A stretch of 64,000 bases of DNA from NCBI GenBank assembly GCA_017794925.1, contig CP051238.1, positions 2,289,138-2,353,137 of the forward strand, read 5' to 3'. The position numbers and the translations under genes were made by a program. Each line of letters opens with the position of its first letter. Position 1 is the first letter of the stretch. The notes beneath the pieces are model-generated. The model was not told the DNA's origin and did not search any database. It saw only the letters and a list, made by a program, of their open reading frames with translations. The DNA comes from Aestuariibacter sp. (GTDB lineage Bacteria > Pseudomonadota > Gammaproteobacteria > Enterobacterales > Alteromonadaceae). Shown one piece after another: positions 55,138-63,834 of the stretch.

Positions 55138-57375
55138 ATGAAACTGTCTGCTGATCAAAGTTTGCCAATGGCACCTTACACAGATGCGCCCGTGTTTAGC
55201 GTGTTCAACGAGCACGTTAAGGCGTGCATGGCAAAGCATTATTCTCCTGTCATGCTGGCCAATCCCGACACGCAAGGCGACCAACATTTTTTGTGCGAGC
55301 AGCAGCATGTTACTGATCTGCTCGGCTATCTGGATACGTTAACCGGGCAGTGGCAGGCGCAACATGAACTGTATGTCACGGTGGCAAAGTCCGCTAACGA
55401 TCAACTGGGACAGCAAGCGTTGGAAAACCTGTTTTATCAGGCCGGGTTTCATTTGGACGCCCGGGAGTGGCTGAATCGCGACTATGCAGGCTTACAGGAC
55501 AACCGGGCATTTGATACGACAACCTTTCGTCGAATCAAACAAACCGGTCACCCGTTGTGCACGCTGAACAACCTGTTGGCAGAGCGCGATTTGCACATGG
55601 ACATGCTAAGGGAGTTCTCCTGTCGTTCAGATGCACATGTATTCCGTTATGCTTTTGCACAGCATTTTATTCGCCCCGGAGACAGGTTACTGGATTGTGC
55701 CTGTGGCCTGGGGTACGGCAGTTATCTGATGTCACTGAATGACCGCCTGAACAACATTACAGCGGTTGATATTTGTAGTGAAAGTGTGAGTTACGCCAAT
55801 CAGGTCTATGGTCATGGCAAACTGCATTATGAAACGCTGGATATTGATTGTTATGCGGATACGCAGTTTGAACCCTTCGATCTGATCACGTCGTTTGAAA
55901 CCATTGAACACGTAAAAGATTATCACTCATTCTTCAAACTGTGTTTGCGCAGCTTAAAGCCGGATGGCAGGGTAATTGCCAGCGTGCCGTATATGTGGGT
56001 GGATGAGACCGGCAAAGATCCCAATCCCTATCACTTTCACGAATTCGACTGGAAAAAGTTTGCTGCCTTATTTGCTGAATACGGTTTTGTGATTGAAGCA
56101 CGCTATCATCAAACTGCACCGGGTGGGTTTAAATTAACCTCAACACCGCGACGATTCGACAAGTCCTCAGTAGACGCCGGGGAAATTGAAACAGAGTGGC
56201 TGGTGGTGGTTGCGACGCCGGATCTTACTCACCCGCTGTGGCAGTCTCAGCAGTCGTTGGCATACAGCAACCCACAATACCCACAGGCTTCATTACCTGC
56301 CTATGTGGACTTTGACGCGGGTTATCACAATCCCTGGTTACACCGTCAGCTGGTGCAGGTTGGGCAACGCATTGAAGATGCCGATATTCGGCGTCGCTAC
56401 GTGGAGTCGCTGTTAGCCAGCGGGGCAAAAGATCAATGCTTGCTGTTAACCATTCAGGGTTATTCACTGGATGCTAACCCTACCAAAATCAATGCTTGGC
56501 TGGATTCAGCTGAAACGGCGTTGGATCAGGTCGAGAGTGATACAGAACGTCATCCTTTTGCAATACGCTGGTTAGTCTCACTGGCGTATCTGAGCGCTAT
56601 CAAGTGTTATGAGCAAGGCGACTTTTTACGGGCAAAGGGATTATTTCAACGCGTACTGGATACAAATTGCAGCGCGTTCTGTCCGGTGCTCAATGTCAAA
56701 GCGGTAGAGGCCTGCTTTGCATTGGCCAAAATCGCCCTCTACGAAGAACAGCGTGAACAGGCTTCTGCCATACTGAATACGGGTAAACACCTGGTATTTG
56801 AAGCAACGGCGGTATTTAAACAAGCCGTTGAACAGCAGCAGGATCAGATTGGCGAATTCCTGTGGTCGGAAATGGCCGAGCTTTTCGATGCTGGCGCTTT
56901 ACTCAATAAGATGGCGATAGCTTTATCTCATGCGCAAAGTACCTCTCACATTTTGCGTCAGGCTGCTGAATGGGAGCAGAACAAACGGTTTGGCTTGTTT
57001 AACCTGGTTGAAAAGTACCGCAAATCGTCAGATCTTACAGTGCAAGCTGACATGCAACTGGTGGCGCAATCCTTTGTTAATAAGCTGGTGGCGAAAGCAA
57101 TGAATTTAGCACGCCGTGACAACATCCACATTTGGGGTACCGGTGTGGTTGCGCAGAAGGTCTGTGAGGCACTGGCTAAAAAAGGTGTGCAAGTAGGTGG
57201 CTTTATTGATTCACAGGCACGAGCCGGGCAGCAGTTTGCAGGTTTACCCGTTATTACTCCAGCTGACTTTGACACAGATTCCGCCGCCCAGGTTATTCTG
57301 ACATCGGTGGGATCCTCAGCGCAACTTGCTAAGCCACTGGAAGAGCAGGGTGTCGCTTGCGTGTATTTGGCGTAA
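55138..57375 (+). CDS. Multidomain SAM-dependent methyltransferase
   Basis: A 745-residue protein. The N-terminal 170 residues are unassigned. A class I methyltransferase domain follows (motif I LLDCACGLGYGSYL, then ITAVDICSESVSYA, FDLITSFETIEHV and LKPDGRVIASVPY), then a helical, TPR-like region (about 440-650), and a C-terminal Rossmann-like module IHIWGTGVVAQKVCEALAKK with GFIDSQ. It would methylate a sugar, perhaps the nonulosonate or its acyl chain; the target is inferred. GGAG precedes the start. Confidence 0.72.
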   Translation: MKLSADQSLPMAPYTDAPVFSVFNEHVKACMAKHYSPVMLANPDTQGDQHFLCEQQHVTDLLGYLDTLTGQWQAQHELYVTVAKSANDQLGQQALENLFYQAGFHLDAREWLNRDYAGLQDNRAFDTTTFRRIKQTGHPLCTLNNLLAERDLHMDMLREFSCRSDAHVFRYAFAQHFIRPGDRLLDCACGLGYGSYLMSLNDRLNNITAVDICSESVSYANQVYGHGKLHYETLDIDCYADTQFEPFDLITSFETIEHVKDYHSFFKLCLRSLKPDGRVIASVPYMWVDETGKDPNPYHFHEFDWKKFAALFAEYGFVIEARYHQTAPGGFKLTSTPRRFDKSSVDAGEIETEWLVVVATPDLTHPLWQSQQSLAYSNPQYPQASLPAYVDFDAGYHNPWLHRQLVQVGQRIEDADIRRRYVESLLASGAKDQCLLLTIQGYSLDANPTKINAWLDSAETALDQVESDTERHPFAIRWLVSLAYLSAIKCYEQGDFLRAKGLFQRVLDTNCSAFCPVLNVKAVEACFALAKIALYEEQREQASAILNTGKHLVFEATAVFKQAVEQQQDQIGEFLWSEMAELFDAGALLNKMAIALSHAQSTSHILRQAAEWEQNKRFGLFNLVEKYRKSSDLTVQADMQLVAQSFVNKLVAKAMNLARRDNIHIWGTGVVAQKVCEALAKKGVQVGGFIDSQARAGQQFAGLPVITPADFDTDSAAQVILTSVGSSAQLAKPLEEQGVACVYLA

Positions 57376-57391
57376 TTGTAAAGAGGTAGTC

Positions 57392-58660
57392 ATGGCAACT
57401 GAAAAAGTAGCCATTATTGGAACGGGAAGCAGTGCTGAAGCACTGCTTACGCATCTGAACGCAGAAACCGTATGTGATTTCTATAACTCCACAGGTGTTG
57501 GGGAGTTTAAGGGGAAAAATGTACAAGCGGTGCAGGAGTTGGTATCCGAAAATTACGATAGGGTTATCCTTGCTGTGTACGACTATGGTGAATTGTTGCC
57601 GTTAATTCGCCAAATTGAACGTGTTCAGCTTTATTGGTTCAATGCTAAGACGAATGAGTTAATGTATTTGACTGACCCTTTCGCGGATAACGAGACTTCC
57701 CATTCATTGGCTTCGCAGCGACTTACCGTTGTTTACGACATGCGTATCGCTCCGCCCACCTATGATTTTGCCGTGTTTTTAGTAAAGAGTTTATTAGTTG
57801 CTCGACAGCAAGGACTGCATGGGCTGCATGTCCTGATAGCGCCAGGTGATAAAGGCGGTTTTCGGGAAAATATAGATTTCTTTTCTCATTCTGAAATGGC
57901 CTTCCGGGTAACGCATCTATTGTTGCCGTTAATCAAACTGGTTGACCCCACTGCCGCGTTTAGCTTGTGTTCCAGCCGGAAACAGGCGCGTGAGATGTTT
58001 TTGCAAGCTCCATGCAGGTTCCCTGAGCTACACAACTTTGTTAAGCCAGTAGCGCGACACTTTTACTCTGAATTTTTTGAGTTCATTGAACAAAATGTTG
58101 AGCACAAAATATTGCAGGCGTCAGAAATTTGTCGTGAACGGATTCAGGAGTGGAAAACTGAATTGGGCGTAAGTACAGATAAGCTCATTACACTCACACT
58201 CCGGGAATCCAGTGCGCATCACGATAGAAATAGTGAGTTGGCAGTATGGCGCAAAGTCGCCGAAGCACTCTCCAGACGTGGCTATATAGTAGTGGTAATA
58301 AGAGATACTTCCAAAGCCTTGCTGAACCTGGGCTGGAGTGATGTTGTAGAGTTTCCGGTAGCGGCACTGGATGTGGAAATGCGCACCGCACTTTATGAGT
58401 CAGCATGGCTAAATTTGGGGGTTTGTAATGGCCCGGCAGTCCTCTGCTTCCTGATGCCACAATGTCGCTATTTGTACTTTGGCATGTATAATGCTTCTTG
58501 CACATCAAATACTTACGAACACCTTGAAAAGGTCGGTATCGTCAAGGGTAAAGATCAAATCGCAGGTGCTGGCGAAGACCAGTACATCTGCTGGGACGAC
58601 ATTTCTGTAGAAAACGTGTTGTCTGCAATAGAACAAAAGTTTGGAGTGAAGATCCAATGA
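57392..58660 (+). CDS. Probable GT-B-like glycosyltransferase with N-terminal Rossmann-like module
   Basis: A 422-residue protein from ATG 57392 with AAGAGG ahead; a longer frame from 57326 overlaps the previous gene and is not used. The first 95 residues (VAIIGTGSSAEALLTHLNAE, YDRVILAVYDYGELL) resemble the end modules of the two preceding proteins. The rest has LTLRESSAHHDRNSELAVWR, IVVVIRDTSKALLNL and LNLGVCNGPAVLCFL, the layout of an inverting GT-B enzyme of surface-carbohydrate clusters, but I cannot name the family with certainty. ATGA overlap with the next gene. Confidence 0.55.
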   Translation: MATEKVAIIGTGSSAEALLTHLNAETVCDFYNSTGVGEFKGKNVQAVQELVSENYDRVILAVYDYGELLPLIRQIERVQLYWFNAKTNELMYLTDPFADNETSHSLASQRLTVVYDMRIAPPTYDFAVFLVKSLLVARQQGLHGLHVLIAPGDKGGFRENIDFFSHSEMAFRVTHLLLPLIKLVDPTAAFSLCSSRKQAREMFLQAPCRFPELHNFVKPVARHFYSEFFEFIEQNVEHKILQASEICRERIQEWKTELGVSTDKLITLTLRESSAHHDRNSELAVWRKVAEALSRRGYIVVVIRDTSKALLNLGWSDVVEFPVAALDVEMRTALYESAWLNLGVCNGPAVLCFLMPQCRYLYFGMYNASCTSNTYEHLEKVGIVKGKDQIAGAGEDQYICWDDISVENVLSAIEQKFGVKIQ

Positions 58661-59592
58661 AAATATTAGTAACCGGCGCTTGTGGTTATAAAGGTTCGGT
58701 TTTAATTCCGAAACTGCTTGCGCAAGGCTATACGGTCGATGCCCTGGATATTCAGTGGTTTGGTAACTTTCTGCCTGAACATGAAAAGCTCAACGTTATA
58801 AAACACGACGTTCGCGACACGGCCAATATCAATTTGTCTGGCATCGATGCCATTATACATCTGGCCTCTGTAGCCAATGACCCCTGCGGCGACTTAGATC
58901 CGAAATTAACCTGGGAAGTCAGTGCACTGGCAACCATGCAGCTGGCCGACAGGGCAGCCCGGGAAGGTATCAGGCACTTTATCTATGCGTCATCGGGCAG
59001 TGTATACGGCGTAAAAGAAGAAGAGCAGGTTACCGAAGATTTAACGCTGGAGCCTATTTCGGAATACAACAAAACCAAGATGGTCTCAGAGCGCGTGTTA
59101 CTTAGCTATGCTGACGCCATGACCGTACAAATTGTACGCCCGGCAACGGTGTGCGGCTTGTCTCCGCGAATGCGATTAGACGTGGCAGTGAACATGCTTA
59201 CCATGCAGGCACTGATGAATGGCGAGATCACGGTATTTGGCGGCGACCAGGCCCGCCCCAATATTCATATTGATGATATTACCGATCTTTATATTTTCCT
59301 GCTTGAGCATCCGGAAGTGACGGGTGTGTACAACGCCGGTTTTGAAAATATCACCATCATGGATATCGCTGATCGTATCGGCAAGAGTATCGATACTCAG
59401 ATTACCGTGACACCGTCTAATGACCCGCGCTCATATCGTGTGAACTCAGATAAATTACTGGCAACTGGCTTTGTTCCCAAGAAAACGGTGCAGAATGCCA
59501 TTGATGAAATTACCGCAGCATACCATTCAGGTGCATTAACCAACGAAGACCGTTGGTACAATCTGAAATGGATGCAGCAGGAAGTGCTGTAA
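58657..59592 (+). CDS. NAD-dependent sugar epimerase/dehydratase (extended SDR)
   Basis: A 311-residue extended SDR. The NAD-binding MKILVTGACGYKGSVLIPKL, the IIHLASVAND strand, catalytic YASSGSVYG and Tyr-xxx-Lys in EYNKTKMVSE, and RPNIHIDDITDLYIF are intact. It acts on a nucleotide-activated sugar; whether as 4-epimerase, dehydratase or 4-reductase cannot be told. It is first of a second sugar module that also includes an SIS isomerase and another SDR. It ends TAATG onto the isomerase. Confidence 0.82.
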   Translation: MKILVTGACGYKGSVLIPKLLAQGYTVDALDIQWFGNFLPEHEKLNVIKHDVRDTANINLSGIDAIIHLASVANDPCGDLDPKLTWEVSALATMQLADRAAREGIRHFIYASSGSVYGVKEEEQVTEDLTLEPISEYNKTKMVSERVLLSYADAMTVQIVRPATVCGLSPRMRLDVAVNMLTMQALMNGEITVFGGDQARPNIHIDDITDLYIFLLEHPEVTGVYNAGFENITIMDIADRIGKSIDTQITVTPSNDPRSYRVNSDKLLATGFVPKKTVQNAIDEITAAYHSGALTNEDRWYNLKWMQQEVL

Positions 59593-60155
59593 TGAAAGCG
59601 TTAATTGAACGGTATCAGTTGCGCCTTTCTGAGCAGGTAGCTGCACTGAATGTGGACGCCATCAGCCAGCTTGGCGACGCGCTTTTAGCCTGTATTGTCA
59701 GTAACAAACAGGTTTTTATCTGTGGTAACGGTGGCAGTGCCGGTAATGCCGTGCATCTGGCCAATGATTTTCTTTACGGCATTTGCCCAAGTGGTGAGCG
59801 AGCACTGAAAGTGGAAGCGTTATCCGCCAATACCTCGGTGCTTACCTGTCTGGGTAATGATTTAGGCTACGACAAGATTTTTTCTCATCAGCTGGTGGTA
59901 AAAGCTTCGGCGGGTGATGTACTTATTGTGCTGTCCGGTAGCGGCAATTCACCAAACATTGTTAACGCACTTGAAGTGGCCAAAGAGATTGGTATGACGT
60001 CATTTGCCTTGCTTGGCTACAGCGGCGGCAAGGCGTTAACACTGGCCGATTGTGCTATTCACAATGCAGTGGACGATATGCAGGTCGCCGAAGATCTGCA
60101 GCTGATTGTCGGGCATATGCTGATGCAATATTTGCATGAGGAGCTGGCGAAATGA
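59592..60155 (+). CDS. SIS-domain sugar isomerase, GmhA (sedoheptulose-7-phosphate isomerase)-like
   Basis: A 187-residue SIS protein from ATG 59592 (TAATG; a longer frame from 59553 is not needed). The phosphosugar-binding CGNGGSAGNAVHLANDFLYG and LIVLSGSGNSPNIVNALEV match GmhA, which interconverts sedoheptulose-7-phosphate and heptose-7-phosphate. No heptose kinase or adenylyl/guanylyltransferase is visible, so it may act on another ketose phosphate. ATGA overlap with the next gene. Confidence 0.82.
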   Translation: MKALIERYQLRLSEQVAALNVDAISQLGDALLACIVSNKQVFICGNGGSAGNAVHLANDFLYGICPSGERALKVEALSANTSVLTCLGNDLGYDKIFSHQLVVKASAGDVLIVLSGSGNSPNIVNALEVAKEIGMTSFALLGYSGGKALTLADCAIHNAVDDMQVAEDLQLIVGHMLMQYLHEELAK

Positions 60156-61141
60156 CGGATACCATCGCCGTTTTAGGCAGTAATTCTTTTTCAGGTGCAA
60201 GTTATGCCAAATACCTGTTAGCGCAGGGAAAAAGGGTGATAGCAATCAGTCGTTCAGAAGAACCGGTTGATGCACTTCTGCCTTATAAGTGGGTTGATCA
60301 CAGTAATCTGACATTCCACCAACTGGATTTAAATAAAGACCTCGATGCTATCGATGCGTTACTCGATAAATACAAAGTGCCTACGGTAGTAAACTTTGCT
60401 GCACAAAGTATGGTTGGTCAGTCCTGGGACTGGCCTGAACACTGGTTTATGACCAATGCGGTCTCAACCATCAAGTTTCACAATCGCTTGCGTCACAAAG
60501 ATTATCTAAACCGTTATGTGCATATTTCCACGCCGGAAGTCTATGGTTCTATGTCGGGATTTGTTGCCGAGCACGATCATTATCGTCCAAGTACCCCTTA
60601 CGCGGTCTCTCGCGCTGCAGCTGATTTGAGTTTGCAAACTTTCTTTGACGTCCACAAGTTTCCGGTGGTATCGACACGTGCGGCAAATGTGTACGGCCCC
60701 GGCCAGCAGCTTTATCGAATCATTCCCAAAACCATCATGAGTATTTTATTGGGGCAAACACTGCCGTTGCATGGCGGTGGTCATTCAGAACGGTCATTTA
60801 TTCACATTGATGATGTATCGTCTGCTACACAGCGCATTTGCGAGCAGGGTACGCTGGGTGAGAGTTATCACATCTCTACGGAACGCACAGTCACTATCCG
60901 GGCTTTAGTCGAAATGATTTGTGAGATGATGGACGTTGATATACACAACGTGTGCGAGATCACGGAAGACCGTCCGGGCAAAGATACCGCGTATTTACTG
61001 GACGCGACTAAATTAAGAACGCAATTGGGCTGGCGTGACCAAATTAGTTTAGAGAGTGGTATTGAGCAAACGTTGAATTGGGTAAACACTTACTTTGACG
61101 TATTAAAGCATCAGCCGCTCTCCTACGAACACAAAGAATAG
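60152..61141 (+). CDS. Extended SDR, nucleotide-sugar 4,6-dehydratase-like, with YxxxR in the active site
   Basis: A 329-residue protein related to GDP-mannose and dTDP-glucose 4,6-dehydratases: IAVLGSNSFSGASYAKYLL, VNFAAQSMVGQSWDWPEHW, HISTPEVYGSM, ANVYGPGQQLYRIIP and RSFIHIDDVSSAT. The usual Tyr-xxx-Lys reads PYAVSRAAADL, so Lys is replaced by Arg (CGC codon around 60610). TPE at the dehydratase position is kept. The Lys-to-Arg change could lower or alter activity. It is coupled to the SIS gene (ATGA). Confidence 0.78.
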   Translation: MTDTIAVLGSNSFSGASYAKYLLAQGKRVIAISRSEEPVDALLPYKWVDHSNLTFHQLDLNKDLDAIDALLDKYKVPTVVNFAAQSMVGQSWDWPEHWFMTNAVSTIKFHNRLRHKDYLNRYVHISTPEVYGSMSGFVAEHDHYRPSTPYAVSRAAADLSLQTFFDVHKFPVVSTRAANVYGPGQQLYRIIPKTIMSILLGQTLPLHGGGHSERSFIHIDDVSSATQRICEQGTLGESYHISTERTVTIRALVEMICEMMDVDIHNVCEITEDRPGKDTAYLLDATKLRTQLGWRDQISLESGIEQTLNWVNTYFDVLKHQPLSYEHKE

Positions 61142-61153
61142 GAAATCAGTTAC

Positions 61154-61807
61154 ATGGAAATCGACCTGCTAAGAAATTATCCAAAAACCAAGCGCAACAC
61201 GCAGGCCCGAAGCGAAGAAAAAACACCAGAAGTTCGTGCCATTGCCCGCCAGTTTGGTGCTGAATTTTTCGATGGCGATCGCCAGTATGGTTATGGTGGA
61301 TTTAGCTACAATGCCCGGTTTTGGCAACCGGTTATCCCTGATCTTCAGGCTCAATATGGCCTAAGTGCTGAAAGTGCTGTTCTGGACGTAGGCTGTGCCA
61401 AAGGATTCTTTCTGTACGATCTGGAACAAATTATTCCTGGTATCACTGGTAAAGGGATTGATATATCCGACTACGCCATCGCCAATGCAAAACCCGAAGT
61501 GGCGGCCAACATGCAGGTAGGTTGTGCAACCGACTTACCTTTCGGCGACGACAGCTTTGATTTGGTGATGAGTGTCAATACCGTGCACAACCTAGAAAGA
61601 GAAGAGTGTGGGAAGGCCCTGCAGGAAATTATGCGCGTATCGCGTGGCAACGCCTTCATTACCGTTGATGCATATCGCAATGCTGAAGAAGAAGCGCGTA
61701 TGTACGAGTGGAACCTCACCGCTAAAACGATTATGCACGTTGATGAGTGGAAAGCCTTTTTTAACGAAGTCGGCTACACCGGCGATTACTTCTGGTTTAT
61801 CCCATGA
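61154..61807 (+). CDS. Class I SAM-dependent methyltransferase
   Basis: A 217-residue methyltransferase. Motif I is VLDVGCAKGFFLYDL, followed by GKGIDISDYAIANAK, ATDLPFGDDSFDLVMSVNTV and LQEIMRVSRGNAFITVDAYR. The N-terminus (about 60 residues) is polar and has QYGYGGFSYNARFW. The size and setting suggest a sugar or small-molecule O-/N-methyltransferase. It overlaps the following E1-alpha gene by 4 bases. Confidence 0.78.
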   Translation: MEIDLLRNYPKTKRNTQARSEEKTPEVRAIARQFGAEFFDGDRQYGYGGFSYNARFWQPVIPDLQAQYGLSAESAVLDVGCAKGFFLYDLEQIIPGITGKGIDISDYAIANAKPEVAANMQVGCATDLPFGDDSFDLVMSVNTVHNLEREECGKALQEIMRVSRGNAFITVDAYRNAEEEARMYEWNLTAKTIMHVDEWKAFFNEVGYTGDYFWFIP

Positions 61808-62763
61808 GTGCATTATTCAAGCACTATCAGCAGGTATTGCGTATTCGGCGAATCGAAGAGGCGATTGCGGCCAGATACGGTGAACAACAAATGCGTTGTC
61901 CTACCCATTTGTCGATAGGACAAGAAGCCGTTGCTGTGGGGATATCCGCTAACCTGACGACTGCCGACAAAGTGTACAGTTCTCATCGGGCTCACGCGCA
62001 TTACCTCGCTAAAGGTGGGTCACTGGAGCGACTTATTGCTGAATTGTATGGCAAGGAAACGGGGTGCACGGGTGGCCGTGGTGGCTCTATGCACCTGAGT
62101 GACTTAGCCGCTGGCTTTGTGGCCAGCACCGCAATCGTGGGCAACAGTATTCCTCTGGCTGTTGGAAATGCGTTGCATCAGCAGGTGCAGTGCCTGAATG
62201 AAATGTCGGTGAGCTACTTTGGTGAAGGGGCTACCGAAGAAGGCGCGTTTTACGAGTCCGCAAATTTCGCAGCATTGCGGAAACTGCCAGTGCTGTTTGT
62301 GTGTGAAAACAACCGCTACTCCGTGTATAGCCCAATGTCGGTCAGACAACCTGAGGACCGCTCTATCGTTCAATTAGCAAAAGCAATCGGGTTGAACGCC
62401 GTTGATGTCGACGGCAATGATGTCGAGCAAGTGGCGTCGGTGAGTGCACAGTTAATTGACAACATTCGCGCCGGAAACGGCCCTGCACTAATCGAATGTC
62501 ATACCTACCGGCACCGCGAACATTGTGGCCCCAACTTCGATGATGATTTAGGTTACCGTCCCGAGGAGGAGGTAGAACAATGGTTAGCAAAGGATCCCGT
62601 TAAAGCGTTGGCTGATGCATTGTCTGCGCAAGGGGTTTCTCATGCAGACTTTGACGACGTGGAAAGCCAAATACAACGCGAGATTGATAATGCGTTCGAT
62701 AGCGCATTGGCTGCACCGTTTCCCGATCCAGCTAATAACGGGCAGTATGTTTATGCAGACTAA
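61804..62763 (+). CDS. TPP-dependent dehydrogenase/decarboxylase E1, alpha subunit
   Basis: A 319-residue protein of the pyruvate/acetoin/branched-chain E1-alpha family. Visible: RRIEEAIAARYGEQQMRCPT, HLSIGQEAVAVGI, YSSHRAHAHYLAKGGSL, GRGGSMHLSD and the TPP motif GEGATEEGAFYESANFAAL ending in CENNRYSVYSP. It pairs with the E1-beta gene that follows. No E2 or E3 is in the cluster, so the pair may do a TPP-dependent decarboxylation or two-carbon ligation on a sugar or acid precursor. Confidence 0.87.
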   Translation: MSALFKHYQQVLRIRRIEEAIAARYGEQQMRCPTHLSIGQEAVAVGISANLTTADKVYSSHRAHAHYLAKGGSLERLIAELYGKETGCTGGRGGSMHLSDLAAGFVASTAIVGNSIPLAVGNALHQQVQCLNEMSVSYFGEGATEEGAFYESANFAALRKLPVLFVCENNRYSVYSPMSVRQPEDRSIVQLAKAIGLNAVDVDGNDVEQVASVSAQLIDNIRAGNGPALIECHTYRHREHCGPNFDDDLGYRPEEEVEQWLAKDPVKALADALSAQGVSHADFDDVESQIQREIDNAFDSALAAPFPDPANNGQYVYAD

Positions 62764-62767
62764 GGCA

Positions 62768-63829
62768 ATGACGACCTTCGCCGAGCAGGTCAATCGCGCT
62801 CAGCATGAAGCCATGAAGGCCGATCCGGGAATGCTGGCTTTTGGATTAGGTCTGACTGATCCAAAAGGGATTTTTGGCACAACTTCCGGGTTGGGCGAAG
62901 CCTTCGGTGAACAGCGGGCATTTGATATGCCGACCGCCGAAAATGGCATGACCGGTATTGCTGTTGGTGCTGCGTTAGCTGGCAGCAGGGTGTTAATGAC
63001 ACACCAACGCCTGGATTTCTTTTTACTGGCCATGGATCAGTTGGTCAACAACGCCGCAAAATGGCATTACATGTTCAACGGACAGATGAAAGTCCCTATG
63101 ACTATCAGGCTGATAATTGGACGCGGCTGGGGTCAGGGACCCACCCACGCACAGAATTTACAGTCGTGGTTTGCGCATATCCCGGGCTTGAAAGTGATCG
63201 TTCCCAGTACAACGGATGCGGTGGCTAATCAGCTGTATTCTGCCATTATGGATGACAGTCCGGTGATTTTTATCGAACATCGCTGGTTACATCAACAGCA
63301 ATGTGAACAATCGCAACTGGTATCGCTTGACGTACCTTCACAACCAGTAAGAAAGCATCACGCTGGTAATGATTTTACGATTGTGGCAAATAGTTACATG
63401 GTGCTCGAAGCACTTCGAGCTGCCAGGCATTTGGCGCAACTAGGCATAGGCGTCGATGTGTTGGAAACCTGTGAATTGTCGCCGTCTCACTGGCAGCCTG
63501 TGTATGAGTCGGTAAACAATACCGGTCGCTTACTGGTGTGCGATAGCGCGCACACGTCCTTTTCTGTTGCATCGGAAGTCGTTAGTCGGGTCACTGAAAA
63601 TTGCTTTTCCAACCTGAAGCAGGCACCACAACGCATGGGCTATCCGGATTACCCGGAGCCAACCAGTGTTGCATTGACTAAGCATTTTTATCCAACCGCC
63701 GATAACATTGTTAACAGCGTATTAAATACCGTGCCTGCTCGCGTGGCATTACCTGATGGTAAAGAGCAGAGCGATGAGCCAATCCGGCCTCACGATGTGC
63801 CGGGCGACTGGTTTAAAGGACCTTTTTAA
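62768..63829 (+). CDS. TPP-dependent dehydrogenase/decarboxylase E1, beta subunit
   Basis: A 353-residue E1-beta/transketolase-type protein. ATG 62768 is preferred (AAGG just ahead, and MTTFAEQVNRAQHEAM is the family start); ATG 62753 or 62747 are alternatives, while the frame from 62615 only shadows the alpha gene. Segments: MPTAENGMTGIAVGAALAGS, RGWGQGPTHAQNLQSWFAH, VPSTTDAVANQLYSAIMDDS and a C-terminal transketolase-like domain. Partner of the gene at 61804. Confidence 0.85.
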   Translation: MTTFAEQVNRAQHEAMKADPGMLAFGLGLTDPKGIFGTTSGLGEAFGEQRAFDMPTAENGMTGIAVGAALAGSRVLMTHQRLDFFLLAMDQLVNNAAKWHYMFNGQMKVPMTIRLIIGRGWGQGPTHAQNLQSWFAHIPGLKVIVPSTTDAVANQLYSAIMDDSPVIFIEHRWLHQQQCEQSQLVSLDVPSQPVRKHHAGNDFTIVANSYMVLEALRAARHLAQLGIGVDVLETCELSPSHWQPVYESVNNTGRLLVCDSAHTSFSVASEVVSRVTENCFSNLKQAPQRMGYPDYPEPTSVALTKHFYPTADNIVNSVLNTVPARVALPDGKEQSDEPIRPHDVPGDWFKGPF

Positions 63830-63834
63830 ACACT

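Noticed and set aside
62615..62767. Longer N-terminus for the E1-beta subunit
   Set aside because: This part overlaps the alpha gene, reads as its shadow frame and goes beyond the family start.
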